Below are positions 23,901-35,094 of a stretch of 64,000 nt of DNA, in pieces. The translations under genes were made by a program, and so were the position numbers. The first letter of the stretch is position 1, and every line of letters begins with the position of its first letter. The notes beneath the pieces are model-generated. The model worked only from the letters and a program-made list of their open reading frames with translations, did not search any database and was not told where the DNA came from. Source of the DNA: Branchiostoma floridae (lineage: Eukaryota; Chordata; Leptocardii; Amphioxiformes; Branchiostomatidae); contig NC_049984.1 of NCBI RefSeq assembly GCF_000003815.2, positions 5,222,491 through 5,286,490 of the forward strand. The letters are read 5' to 3'.

Positions 23901-26900
23901 TGTTATATATTGAGAACAAACTGCTTGAAATGCTTCATTCTACACTGATGTATGCCAGTCAATAGATATATCAATATATTACTGATCTATGAGTATGATT
24001 GATCTGGAAGTATTGAAATATCACTTCAAAAGAAGAAGAATCTTGCGTATCCTCAAAACACTTACTACACATTAGGTATGGAACCTTGGATCAATGGTAG
24101 TATAGTGACATTGCTCAATGACAGGAGCACAAACATAGAAATGGTCCATCCTTATCTGTTGCCAATATCACAATACAGGGGAGCCAGTGGCAAGGGTCAG
24201 ATGTCACCCTTTCCTTTTGTAGAGACCATGTCAGGAATGCCGCGTCTCCTGGAATGGTGCTCGCATTCATCGCCATTAATTCTCAACCCAGTCAAACTCA
24301 TTACAAAGGCTCCTTGGGGTGATGCATAATACATCTGGGAGCAAATGCTTATCGCTGCTATGCCAGCACCTACTTATAGCACTCCAAACAAGCCCCATGT
24401 ATATTTAGCCGTGCACACTTCCCTAAACCCGCCAATCAATCTAGGCTGGTGTCTTGACGTAGGTGGGACGGCTCCTGCCCATCTGATACTGGGAGTCCCT
24501 CTCCCACGATGATACTGTTTCAAACCAAAATATCCATTATGGATTCCTATCTCCTGTGGGTGAACCTTAACCTTGGTCAAAGACTTATTCTGATGCGTGG
24601 CATGTGTGAGCGTTTGCTGGAGAATTTTGTGGTCCGGTCAGACTTGCATGGACTTGTTCGCGACAAACGTCTGCCAGCCTCTGGTTTAGGAAATTGTGTA
24701 CTATTTAAGGAGAACAACACGCAGTCCCCGCTATGTACAGTGTTAGCCAGCGGCAAGTCTGCTCGATTGTGTAGTATCGTACGGGGCTATATCTGGACGT
24801 CGCTTTCGATCGTGTAATAACGGCGCTGGCCAACTGGTACCGGTTATGTTTCTATTTCAAGTCGGATTTTGGCATGTCAGACGTAAACGTCACAGCAGTT
24901 TAGATCATGTAACATTTTCGCGATTGCTGAATGGCCACAGTATATTTAGACAAGTGCTCTGGTCATAGTGGAATGTATATTACTTCCCGTTGGGCAAAGA
25001 AGGAACAGCTACCACTCTGTGCGCTGGCCTTTGGTGTAGAAAGATGTGGCTGAAGAAAATCCTATTAGGTCTGGCAACCATTTTTTTATACGACTAGGAA
25101 TCTGCTAATAACATATCTTGTGTATTGTTTCAAAACAGCGATGCATTTGCATGCCCCAACGCCTCGGTAATACGCAGCGTAGTGGGCTCAATAAGGGATG
25201 TGCACGCCATAGGCAAACAACGTAAATGGTCTTCTGTTGGGGCCGTCGTTGTACCGAGTGCATTCCACACATGGTAAAACTGGGTCGTTTGGCTGACGCT
25301 ACAATTATTGATGTGTATACGTGTATATATGTGTATGTAGCAGGCGCTTAAACGTTATTCGCTGTGTGAGTGCAGGCAGATATGGCAACATAGCGGAATG
25401 TTGTTTTAAGATGTTCATAGATTATCATCTGGTTATGTTGATATGAAACATTTTTTGTTGACGTTTCTCGTAGTCATGTGTGGATATGAATGTTAGCTAG
25501 CTGTCGCTCGTCATGAACCTGTTTTTCTCGACCAAGAATTTGATAAAGCTGCTTCAACGATTCAGATTATCCTTTTAATTTTTCAATACTTTTCTGCAGT
25601 AAAGAAACCTAATTTAATTGGTCATGCAGTACGTTTTTTTATTTTGAAGCCACAATTGTTGCATGATATCTCTGACGCATCTACGCACGTCTCACATATC
25701 TACATCGCAGCTCCAAATTCCGAGTCCAGATGGCCGCCATTTGCGGGCATTTGACCTGACTTGACTGTCTTAACTCCAGGATAGCTAAAACATCATGCTT
25801 TACACACCTCTTTATGTCTGTCTATCACACATCTGCATACCTCACACATTTACAATTACGTCACACATGTCTAGATTGCTGTCACGAATTCCGAGCGCTG
25901 TGGTTGCCAGCCATTTGTGGACAGTGTTACGACCAAGCTCCAGAATTGTCAAGATTACCCTCGCCATCCTGATGGACAAACAACAGTCACATTTACACAC
26001 ATCTATATCTATCCATCACACATAGTTGACAAATATTGACAATGCCTTTCACATCTACATGCTTTACACCTACATGCACTACATCTATCTAGCAAGATGT
26101 TATGAATTCCAAGCGCAGATCACCAGCAAGCGGACAGTTTCGTGGCCTGACCGTCTCAAACTCCAAAGTTGCCCTTATCCTTCTGACGAACCAACAACAT
26201 TCTCTACACATTTACACGCCTCCTATATGTCTATAACACCTCAGTCTACATATCTGACAAATCTACAAGGCTTATGCATTTACATGCGTCACATACATGT
26301 ATATATCTACATTGCAGTCTCGAATTCCAGGCGCGGCTTGACCAATCAGCCTTTAGCAGACACATGACCTGATGACCCGGCTGCCTCACTCCAGGATTGC
26401 TACAGTTGCTGTCATTGGTCCAACATCAGTCAAGCGATATACCAGACACAGCAGACATATACACTAAACTATACACCATATACAATTCTATGTGTACATA
26501 TGATGAGTTGACACCCACCTGTTGAAGCATTTCGAAGTTCCCACATCCCTTCATAAGTTTATTTAATCATTAATAGGAAATGTACCTTCAAAATGTAATG
26601 GCTTCTTCTGAGCTTAGGTTAGGAATGTCACACTTGGAAGAATCTTATCTGTGATATCACAATGTCAGGACTAGACGTACTCATGATGACTCAGGGATAA
26701 ACAAGTCCACTAGCCCTATAGTCCCGGGCAAGTGAAAATGCCAATCGGGCAAGTGCATGTCCTTCCCCACTTGTCCGATCGGACAAGTTAGCTTTTCTCC
26801 ATTGAGTGAGATTTTGATGTACTTGCTACTTTTCAAAGTCATGACATCAAGCATTGATTAACACAGAAAATAGAGCCAATAACAAAAATTCCATTGAAGG

Positions 26901-29900
26901 CCATGAATATACATAGAAAAATGTCATTTAGATTTCGGGCAAGTGAAAAGTTGGTTCGGGCAAGTAAATTTTTTAAGTACTTGCCCGATAGGACAAGTCA
27001 ATTTTAGAAAACTTGTCCAACCCTGTGACTACGTCTTGTTTTCCCCAGGAGGGGGTGACGGCCATTCCTTGCTGTGCTCAGAGTCCATGTTGTCCAGCAG
27101 CCCGCCTGTATCCAGCAGTCCCCAGCAGTCCCCCACGGAGACAGAGCTGCGACAGGTACGCAGAAAGGTTGATACAATTTAAGCACTTTATTGTGTAGTT
27201 GAATTTTTATTTGTTTGATTGTTCAGAATGTGTAGCACAAGTAATTCAATGGTCAAGCTTTTGTAGTTTTTGTATGGCTTTGAATTACGTTTAAATTGGT
27301 CTTTGAAATATTTAGCAGGTAGTTCTATTAATTCTATTAGTTACTATTCTGTCAGCTTTTAACTTCATGTGTGTGACGTCGATTAAGGTTAGACATCCAA
27401 GTAATAAGATATGCCAAAAAGCAGTTACTCAAGCAACTGGATATGATTTGGGAAATAGTCAGATGTTTCCGACAACCATCCGGTGTCTATCATCGGTGAC
27501 ACGTCATGTGTGTTTCCTTTCATGGAAAGAGTGACTGTACAATTCAGTCCACACCCTGCAAAATACTTTCAACTGTGTAATAAACCATTCATTCAAACCA
27601 TTCATTCATTGTACAAATGTCATGCTATTAAGGTCATTCATTCATTCATTCACTCAGGTATGGAGACACCCCGAGGGATCCCCACACGGCCCCAAGTCCT
27701 ACACTCCATCTCAGCTATCCCAGGGCACGGTCGCCAAGTCCCCCTCCAGTCCTAGGATAACCATGCACGCTGACGCGCCTCTCGGAAGGGAGTACGTCCG
27801 AACGCCCACCAAGCTGAAAAGCGGAGAGAGGAACAACGAATGCTTGCCCCCGAAGAAGCGGGAAATCATCAGCCCGGCTAAAGAGATGGATTCGCAGAAA
27901 GTTGCGGCAGAGGAGGAGAGAATGCGATCGATGCCCGGAGTGGTCACCGTGTCCGTACCGACCACGTACACACCCGTTCTTGGGACTGAAAACCCTTTAA
28001 ATCGGTTGGCTGATGTTGCCATTAACAGCGAAAGACACCTGACGAGTGCGCCCTTAGCACCGTCCACCGCAACGCTGGAAGCTCGAAATATGACTCACCT
28101 TTCGGGAGAGATAGCACCTGTGTCATACCCAACCGCACCTTATTCTTCCATTTACTCCTCTGCATCAATTCCCTCAGCTAAACCAAGCTCTTCCCTCATC
28201 CCTTCCACTGCTACCATAGCGCCCGGCTCAGGACCGGTCACCGCTCTCCCGACCTCTGGTCCGTACGTGGCAGCTCCCTACCTTGGACAATACGGTTCTG
28301 CCGGCGGGTATCTTCCCTCGGCTTTCGGACAGTATCCACAGATCGAGTCATACTCCGCAATGCTGGCTACGATGGGAAACCACATCCAACAGGCGCAGGG
28401 CCAGGGAAACAAGCCGCCTTTGGTGCCATCCCAACTGGGTATGTCCCGACAACTGGATCCGAACACTTCTGTCGGGACGTCAAGTCAACCTCAGCTCTAC
28501 ATGGCCCAGGAAGCAAACCCAGAACAACCTCCAGTACCCACAAGCAAACAGTCGCCAGATGGACTAGACAGAAAAAACGGGGTACCAATGACCCATGCAG
28601 GGACGGCGGAGGTGTTGATACCAACCTCCAACATGCGGAACATTCTAGCTGTCCAGACTGCCTCTCAGAAATTGAGTCTCGGCGTACAGGCAAGTAGCGG
28701 TGTTGGGGAGACGGTACTGTCTCCGAACAACGTTAAGACGTCAGTGTCTGACGACGACGTCTTTAAGAAACCCGGCGCTGTTGTGACTCATGGTCGAGTG
28801 GCACCGCCGGGTGCCGGGAGCGGCATCGCGGTCAGTATGCGGCCGCTCGGCGGCAGGATGGACAACGCTTTGCCATGTGAACTTCCCTCGTGGCCCAACA
28901 TCATACTGCCACAGGCCATAGGGACACAGGCATCCGCCGTGCAGTATCTCGACACCTTCTCCGCTACCTCCCTTCCGCATCTGTCGTCAACGAACACAGT
29001 CCACCCCATCCCGTCCACCGTTCCACACTTGGCGATCCCTCCTGGCGCCACCCTCGCTCCCATTCCTCCCCCCGCGCCCTCCGCCATTGCTCTCTCCCAC
29101 GGCGGCCAGGTTCTTGGACACTTCATGAAGGGTTCGGTGATTCAGCTGGCGGGAGGAGACCTGAAGCGGGTGGAGGATGTGAAGACGGAAGACTTCCTCC
29201 AGATGTCTGGACCGTCGTCCCCGCATCACGTCACGACCAGCACGGTGGTCCGCATCACCATGGAGGACGGGTCCAGCACGGGGCTGGTGCACATCACCTT
29301 CGCTGTGGGCCACGAGAAGAACCTGGTGAGTCTTGAAAGACAGACAAATCTCACAGCCTCGTATCCAGCCGTATTATAGGTCCTGAGTCTCTTCTGTCCT
29401 CTTGTATTTGCGGAGAGGACAGAAGAGACTCGGGAGCTATAATACGGCTGGATACCAGGCTACAAATCTCAACCATTGGATAAGGTACAGAGATTACTTC
29501 CAGACATTTTAGCTGGTTGACAAGGTTGCCTAATAGTCTTAAAAAGTTGTCTTCACAACTAGGCCGGTCCACATCACCTTTGCCGTGGGCCACGAGAAAA
29601 ACCTGGTGAGTCTTGAAAGACAGACCAATCTCAACCATTGGGTAAGATACGTAGATTAGTTCCAGACAATTCAGTTGGTTAGCTAATAGTCTTAAAAATT
29701 TCTCTTTACAGGTAGACTATTAATGTTGAAGAATCAAAGTCAGGAAAGTCATTTTCATTACACTGCAAGCAAAGGTTGTTGGGGAAAATTGTGACTTTCT
29801 TCTTATATGACCCATTTTTTGCTGGCAAGTGCATATAAGAAGAAGGTCACAATTTTCTTGCAGAGTTATATTCATCAGCTACAGCACTCATTGTTTTCTC

Positions 29901-30951
29901 ATTGTAGGTGACTGTCGAATCCACAGTGGACCATCCATTCTTCGTTGTTGGACAGGGGTGGTCGTCCTGTCGGCCAGAACGGACTCTCTCCAGATACAGC
30001 CTGCAGTGCCACACTTTAACAGTGGGAGATACGTGTGTATCGCTCACGCTGTCAAACAGTATGAACGGACTGAGCCAGGAGAGCGGGCGGGCGAAACAGT
30101 CGACGGAAAGTCTGAAGGAAAGGACTGATTTTACCGGGTTGTCAACCTCCTCTCAAAACAACAGAATAAACAGAGTAGAACTAACGTCGTCGTCGTCGTC
30201 GCAGCAACAACAACCGCCCCAAGACACCCGCAGCTCGGAACACACGGATTCTGCTGGGAGTGAAGTGGGAACTGGATTCGTCTTACCTCATTCAGAGATA
30301 CCGGGTAACCACGGACAGCACCCCAACGTTGGGCTTCAGCAGTCGGCTCCTGGAGGCATGCTGCAGACTCACGCTGCTGCGACTATGCAACAGTCCACCC
30401 TGCCGCATCAGGCAGGCCTGCAATTCGCTCACCACCAGAGGAACCACATAGGTGCGCCCTCTAGCAGCAGTAGGCCGGGACTGCAGCACGGTTCGCCGTT
30501 AATCCACGTGGGAGTGCCCGTCTTACCGCAGGCTGCTGCTAACCGCGCGCTGCCCCAGTACGTCCAGGTGCTTCAGCCGGGGCCAGGCGGGTACATGGCC
30601 ATCCCTGTCCAGACCTGTTCCGAACTTGAAGGTATGCCGTCATCAATGGTTGAAGAGAACGGAAGACATGCCAAGATGAACTCAAAACTTTACATGGTGC
30701 ACAGCCAGGCACCATCCAGTGGTACTGTAGCTGTTTCAGACAGTAAACTCCCAAACACGGATGACAATCTCATACACAGAAAAGGTAATCACGATGACAC
30801 TAGCGCACAAACTCAGAAAATTCGAAAGCGTCGCTGGTCCGCTCCCGAAACAGGAGACAGAGAAGAGGATGCGGCAAGTCCGAGCCGCCAGGTGCGGTCC
30901 GTCGCCCTAGAATCACTCATAAAGTTTACTTCACAAAAACAAGGCAGCTGA
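17953..30951 (+). CDS. ATXN1: Ataxin-1-like transcriptional corepressor with AXH domain
   Basis: Four plus-strand exons in phase: 17953-18010, 27049-27155, 27658-29325, 29908-30951; 958 aa (human 815). The AXH domain spans about residues 541-664 (FMKGSVIQLAGGDLKRVED, TEDFLQ, FFVVGQGWSSC, PERT, VGDTCVSLTL), split by an intron inside it. Residues 112-125, ERNNECLPPKKREI, match the very N-terminus of human ataxin-1. SYSAMLATMG (286-295) matches the segment just before the human polyglutamine, but here only QQAQGQGN follows. KRRWSAPE carries the 14-3-3/U2AF65 serine (S922). In vertebrates the protein binds RNA, Capicua and SMRT in the nucleus (known). A short serine-glutamine run (TCG repeat) follows AXH. 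The start at 17953 has a strong context (gccATGg), but an inner ATG at 27763, close to the vertebrate start, is possible; in-frame ATGs also occur at 17905 and 17932. The paralogue ATXN1L is the other possible name. Confidence 0.9.
18500..18617 (+). repeat. Purine-rich tract
   Basis: Nearly all A and G (for example aaaggggaaggagggaagga), in the first part of ataxin-1 intron 1. It is low complexity; such tracts can adopt triplex structure, which is inference only. Confidence 0.8.
19685..20012 (+). mobile_element. tRNA-derived SINE, copy 3
   Basis: A-box-like aatggcagagtgtttgg at about 19693 and a perfect B box ggttcgaatcc at 19731-19741, spaced as in a tRNA promoter but without a foldable acceptor stem, followed by a roughly 260-bp unrelated body ending near gtgggtactaacag. 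It lies in ataxin-1 intron 1. Confidence 0.75.
21040..21225. mobile_element. Foldback element, GGCTCC family, copy 1
   Basis: Left arm taggctccggctgtttttta, right arm its complement around 21193-21212, followed by acttctgcttggagag. Relatives are at 33945-34118, 49190-49290 and 62125-62425. Ataxin-1 intron 1. Confidence 0.75.
22241..22573 (+). repeat. 333-bp repeat, copy 1 (CGGGCAAGT family)
   Basis: Runs from agggataaacaagtccacta to gtccaaccctg. Almost identical, and of equal length, to 26693-27025. It contains several gggcaagt words and their complement acttgccc, near both ends. No coding sequence. Confidence 0.95.
22990..23170 (+). repeat. Short tandem duplication
   Basis: The segment tgacagcgacagaccttgac..tgattgtgc at about 23034 is repeated about 75 bp later (tgacagcgactgaccttgac) with a few changes. 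Within ataxin-1 intron 1. Confidence 0.6.
25700..26400 (+). repeat. Degenerate ~200-bp tandem repeat
   Basis: Four diverged units begin near 25710, 25883, 26103 and 26315, each with a/gaattcc(g/a)agc.c followed by a ccag-cca segment, a tgacc segment and ctcca(g/a)ga.tg. Between them are runs of cacacat and tctac words. Ataxin-1 intron 1. Confidence 0.6.
26693..27025 (+). repeat. 333-bp repeat, copy 2, next to ataxin-1 exon 2
   Basis: Second copy of the 22241-22573 repeat, differing at only a few positions. It ends 23 bp before the exon starting at 27049, so it abuts the acceptor tract and probably contains the branch point or lies against it. Confidence 0.95.
27385..27470. repeat. Fragment of a repeat shared with 53480-53590
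   Basis: ggttagacatccaagtaata and agttactcaagcaactggat occur here; both words occur in the foldback at 53480-53590, the first as its complement. Ataxin-1 intron 2. Confidence 0.55.
29354..29461. mobile_element. 108-bp MITE in the AXH intron
   Basis: Near-perfect inverted repeat with arms containing cgtatccagccgtattatag and gagtctcttctgtcctc, a 9-nt or so loop, and flanking 10-bp duplications acaaatctca (29344-29353 and 29462-29471). It starts 28 bp after the donor site of ataxin-1 exon 3. Confidence 0.9.
29566..29705 (+). pseudogene. Duplicated tail of ataxin-1 exon 3 with its donor site
   Basis: 29566-29705 repeats the end of exon 3 and the start of its intron (original from about 29286 to 29553 once the MITE is removed). 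The copy still reads HITFAVGHEKNL followed by an intact gtgagt donor. It is in the intron, without a matching in-phase acceptor that I can see. Confidence 0.85.
29784..29857. repeat. 26-bp-arm hairpin in the AXH intron
   Basis: gaaaattgtgactttcttct plus tatatg at 29784-29809 is complementary, with one mismatch, to 29832-29857; the loop is about 22 nt. It lies 50 bp before the acceptor of ataxin-1 exon 4. Confidence 0.85.
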
Positions 30952-31640
30952 ATGCCTTCACAAACTCAGTTGTTCTGTTGTAGCAAGGTTTCTGACCGAG
31001 AGTGCTTAAAAACCACATCATAAGCCAGTTCACTGTTTAAACTGCACATACACAGTGTAATGCATTGTGGGTAATATGTCAAAGTTGAAGGCCCCTGAGA
31101 CACAAACAAAACTCGTCTGGACATGGTATAAACAGAATGGCATAAACGAAAACTGTTAACAAATTAGGAGTCTTCATTAACTTTGAGTTGACCTTACCCA
31201 TGTGCATTTTAAACCCCAAACAGACGTATTCAATGTGTGGGGTCGAGTGTCTCTCTGAAAGGAGCCAAACATTCCATGTCAAATCTGCTGTAAACAAAAT
31301 GAACGTGTGCTGCATGGGTACTTCCAGAGTGAAACACAACCTGTGGGACTATTTAACAATTGAAATATAAGACAATACTATTTGCAGTTTTCTGCACATC
31401 AGGTTAATGTATTGTATGCATATTAAGCAACCCCACTGCAGTGGCATGGAAAATGTGTGTACCGTTAGGCCACATGAAATGAATTACTCATTCAACAAAT
31501 TTATTTATCTCAGATTGGGGCCTATCAAATAAAATAAGTAGTAAAATTCATCCACAGCCCTACAACAATCCTGTTTATGTAATACGAGTGTTTCTGTCAA
31601 ATTTGTACAGGACTAATGTAATAAAATGGTGCCCTTTTAC
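30952..31640 (+). other. Probable 3' UTR of the ataxin-1 gene
   Basis: Follows the TGA at 30949-30951. Candidate AATAAA signals lie at 31528-31533 and 31620-31625. Vertebrate ATXN1 has a very long 3' UTR, so the transcript may run further. The part 31070-31125 shares aatatgtcaaag and gtctggacat words with 62190-62230. Confidence 0.5.
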
Positions 31641-32337
31641 ACAATATGCCAGCTTTTACCCATATGTAGTTGATGTACATTGCTTATGTATTTCACAACT
31701 GGACTAGATTTTCACTCTGTATCCAGAGTTATCTGAGTATTTATAGTAACAGCATTATGTCAGCACCCTTTGCAGTTGAATTTAATGAATGAAAGCCAGA
31801 CACTTGTTGTGATGATTGTCCTCGATCCAGGTTGAATTCACATATGGACCTTTTTAACACAAAATTCTGTGTTGAGCTGTAGCGTTTTCTTACTCCGACA
31901 TTCATCCATGTTCATTCTGACATACTTGTACACATTTTGTAACAAACTTTGTTATTCCATGAAGAAATATTTGCTGTAGATTTTTCTCTCAAACTAAGAC
32001 TCACACTAAGTCTTGTATTTTAGCTGTTCTTGCTTAAAGGTAATATTTTTGTTCATAATTATGGAATTTCTTTATATCAGGTACATTGGCCCATAGCAAC
32101 ATAAGACAGAACAACTATACATACAGATAGACTAAACACATAACAATGTTTAGTTGTCTTTATTTTAGATATATTCCTATAACATCTGCAAGTATGGAAG
32201 ATAGTTAAGAATTGAATTATTATTGGAAGCCAAGACCTCCTAACAACAAACTTCTCTGATTCAGGTAATGTTTTCTGTGTTTGTGAACTCTCAGACCCTG
32301 GTTTATATATATAAAACTAAAATCAGTTTTGATCCGT
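31641..32337. other. Downstream stretch, nothing recognised
   Basis: AT-rich, no convincing open frame or repeat structure; possibly distal 3' UTR. Confidence 0.4.
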
Positions 32338-32880
32338 CATTAGGCCACAGCAAGTAAATTTTATGGATGACATCCTCTGCAGACTGCAAAAATAGTGCGA
32401 TAGGGCGAAAAAAAAACAAGATGGGTGGAAAAAAACAAGATGGCTACATTTTCAAAAATAGGCACCATAAAGTTGTGATGAATGTTGTAACAAGAATTAA
32501 AGGGACAAAACATGGTATCAGAGCCAACAAGGCATTCATTCCTGTATTCAAGACATGTACTGGTGCGGTAAAAGTGACACTAGTGTGGTAGACTGGCAAC
32601 AAAGTTGGTAACCACACTCATGGCTTCCATATTGGTGTCACTTTAACAACTATCCAATAAGTTTCATTTCTACAACTACAGTCCTGGGTACGTCGCAAGT
32701 GTCACTTCTACAAGTACAAGTACAACAATACAACATATTTGCTCATTTTGGTACTTTATCGTCATGTTTACCATCCCTTCAGAAGAAAAAAAATTGTTTT
32801 TTTTTCTGAAATCAGGCGAAAATTAATGCGCGCGCTGATGTCATCCATAAAATTTACTTGCTGTGACCTTAGGCCAATTG
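32338..32880. mobile_element. Foldback element, copy 2 of the 7164-7560 family
   Basis: Left arm cagcaagtaaattttatgga with tgacatc, right arm its complement around 32838-32868, then agg-rich ends. Inside are diverged aagatgg-rich and aagtgtcac segments; no coding sequence. Confidence 0.8.
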
Positions 32881-33649
32881 CCAGTTCAATTTCTTGTTTG
32901 TCGAATTTGCCGTTTCACTTTTTTTCTGATTTGAAAAGATAAAATATCACATGCACAGTTCAGGATTTGAATCAACCCCCAAATGCTTATATTTTTATAC
33001 CAACAGTTGACGAAAATCGTTATTTTACTTGTTTACAGTTTTTCCATCTGATTCAATGTTTGAAACATTAGTCAGCCAGGTATGCTGACATTGTGGCTCC
33101 TGTGGTGGCTTTTGGTCTATCGCAGGAGAACACTTAGTATTTGCTTCTTATTTGCCTGCTCCATTCTCTCCCTGCAAAAATTGGAGAAGCAAGAAATTGA
33201 ATTGATTTTGGTCTTATGCAAAAAAATAACATAGAGATCTAGGCAAGTCTGTAATGAAGTTCATATCATTTAGCACAATGATATATGTATGTTAAGAAAC
33301 ATATTAATTTTGTGTGACAATAATGCTGTTAACTACAGCACAAGAATGTAACGTTCTGTAGTTCCAACTGTATTATTTGTAAATTTGTAATTTCATGAAC
33401 AGAGAATGCATTGTATATTTGCAAAGGGACCCATGCACATATGACCATATCTCTTATGTTTTAAATACACAAGAGTATACTAGTCTTGTAACTCTAGATC
33501 ACTGATTGCAATAGAACTGTATCAACTATAAAAGAATTACATGACACAATAGTATCATGCTGTCGAGTGCTGTAAATTCATTTCTCAATAACGTCACTAT
33601 AATGCAGTACAGTCAAATCTGTGCTAGTGACCACTCTCCAGACAGAGGT

Positions 33650-33945
33650 TAAGGTGGGGTCACACGTGCGTGTATATAAGTCCGTATGAGGCGCGCATGG
33701 GGGTTTTTGCCTCTACCAGGCTCCACAGGTTGTTGTAAAAATAATAGAAATTGGACAAACGTAAACAGGTAACATGTCAGACGAGTTAGCTGGGTCGCTC
33801 GGTCAGTTACCTCATCTGGCATATTTTGTATCTATATTTGTCCAATTTGTACTATTTTTCCCGCGATCTGTGGAGCCTGGCAGAGACTAGGAGCTTCATA
33901 CGCACCTCAAACGGACTTGAATATATACGCATGTGTGACCCCAAA
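33650..33945. mobile_element. Foldback element carrying a nested CTCTACCAGGCTCC element
   Basis: Outer arms: ggggtcacacgtgcgtgtat at about 33655, complement around 33920-33942. Inside, at about 33709-33892, a second inverted repeat has ends cctctaccaggctccacagg and cctggcagagacta, similar to the hAT-type MITE ends at 12988 and 35594. The inner one therefore inserted into the outer one. Confidence 0.75.
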
Positions 33946-34118
33946 TTTAGGTTTTGGCTGGTCTTTGATGTCTTTCTGGGCCCTTTTAATATCGGGCTTT
34001 GTATTTTATCCGGCAGTTTGGCTGGCGGGCAAAAAGAAAATCTGACAAAATAGAAAACCCGATAAAAAAGCATAAAAAGACGTCCAAAACAGGCTGTAGG
34101 CTAACCTCTGCTTGGAGA
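33946..34118. mobile_element. GGCTCC-family foldback, copy 2
   Basis: Has ttaggttttggctgg at the left and aacaggctgtaggctaacct with ctgcttggagag at the right; the core atagaaaacccgataaaa is shared with 62355-62372. Confidence 0.65.
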
Positions 34119-34132
34119 GTCAAGATGCACTC

Positions 34133-34334
34133 TCACTGCACTTGCGTCACTGCGGGGTTTAAAAGGCACTCAACGAATTTCAGGGATAAAAAACAAATTT
34201 TATTACTTTTTGTGTATTTTGTCGTCTTCTAAGTAAAACTTTAATGGTATTACACAATATCTGAATCGTGAAATATCGGAGAAAATAACAATGACGCAGT
34301 GAACGAACCCCGCAAGTGCAGTGAGAGGGCACCT
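34133..34334. mobile_element. MITE with TGCACTCTCACTGCACTTGCG ends, short copy
   Basis: 202 bp; inverted ends agatgcactctcactgcact and the complement of cagtgagagggcacct. The 984-bp element at 58078-59061 has the same ends and subterminal sequence. Confidence 0.85.
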
Positions 34335-34663
34335 TAACTAGAGACCACTATGGTTTTCTATTTTGGTTTTCTCCTGTGAAAACTCAACTACGACGTATAC
34401 TTTAACAATATCTGACAAGGCACGACGTACTCGGTCGAACTACGACGTTGTCCACACAACAGGCTCCAATACGTACGTCGTATTTCCTGGCAGCACGGTC
34501 TTACTCAAACTCGATGAACACTCATGATCAATATCATAACTATGAGGTTCTTAACTACGACCTCATAAGCTATGTAAATGAGGCCCTGACCTGCTTGGTT
34601 TTACTCTTACTAATAATGTTCACCTTTTTTTAAATTCCTAATGCCGCGAGTATAAAATTCTAG

Positions 34664-34733
34664 CGTGAGTAGTGACCGCTGGCTCAGTACTTTCGCTTGC
34701 AAACCACTACGGAGGATGGTACTTAGGCTAATA
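34664..34733. mobile_element. Partial copy of the 52141-52272 foldback
   Basis: gtagtgaccgctggctcagt and ctacggaggatggtacttag flank a shortened middle. Only internal parts of the arms remain. Confidence 0.75.
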
Positions 34734-35094
34734 AAATTCCCGCCATTTACCACTATTAAATAGAGTTTGTTATTGGATGTTGTGGAAAATCCCAACTTTA
34801 CAGCCAATCGACATGATGATGACCTGAGGAAGATATCATCTTGGTCCGAAGATGGCTCATGTAGTTAGACTGAAGAAATGCTTTTTTTTTCTAAGAAATT
34901 GAATCCCCCTTACCTTCCACCTCTTTTCCTCAATAATTGTGTCTGTAAAAATCTCATAAGCAACTATTTTAACGTCCACGATGTCTTGGGAAATACATAT
35001 TTCATATATGATAGCCAAGGCATCCAAAAGAGTGTCTTCACTTAACAAATTGAAATTTAGATTACCACGAACAGTACTTGATGCCATCAAGGAG

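Noticed and set aside
27711-29336. Several open frames of 60-150 codons on both strands across ataxin-1 exon 3
   Set aside because: Shadows of the long GC-rich exon; the ataxin-1 frame is supported by conserved motifs and splice phase.
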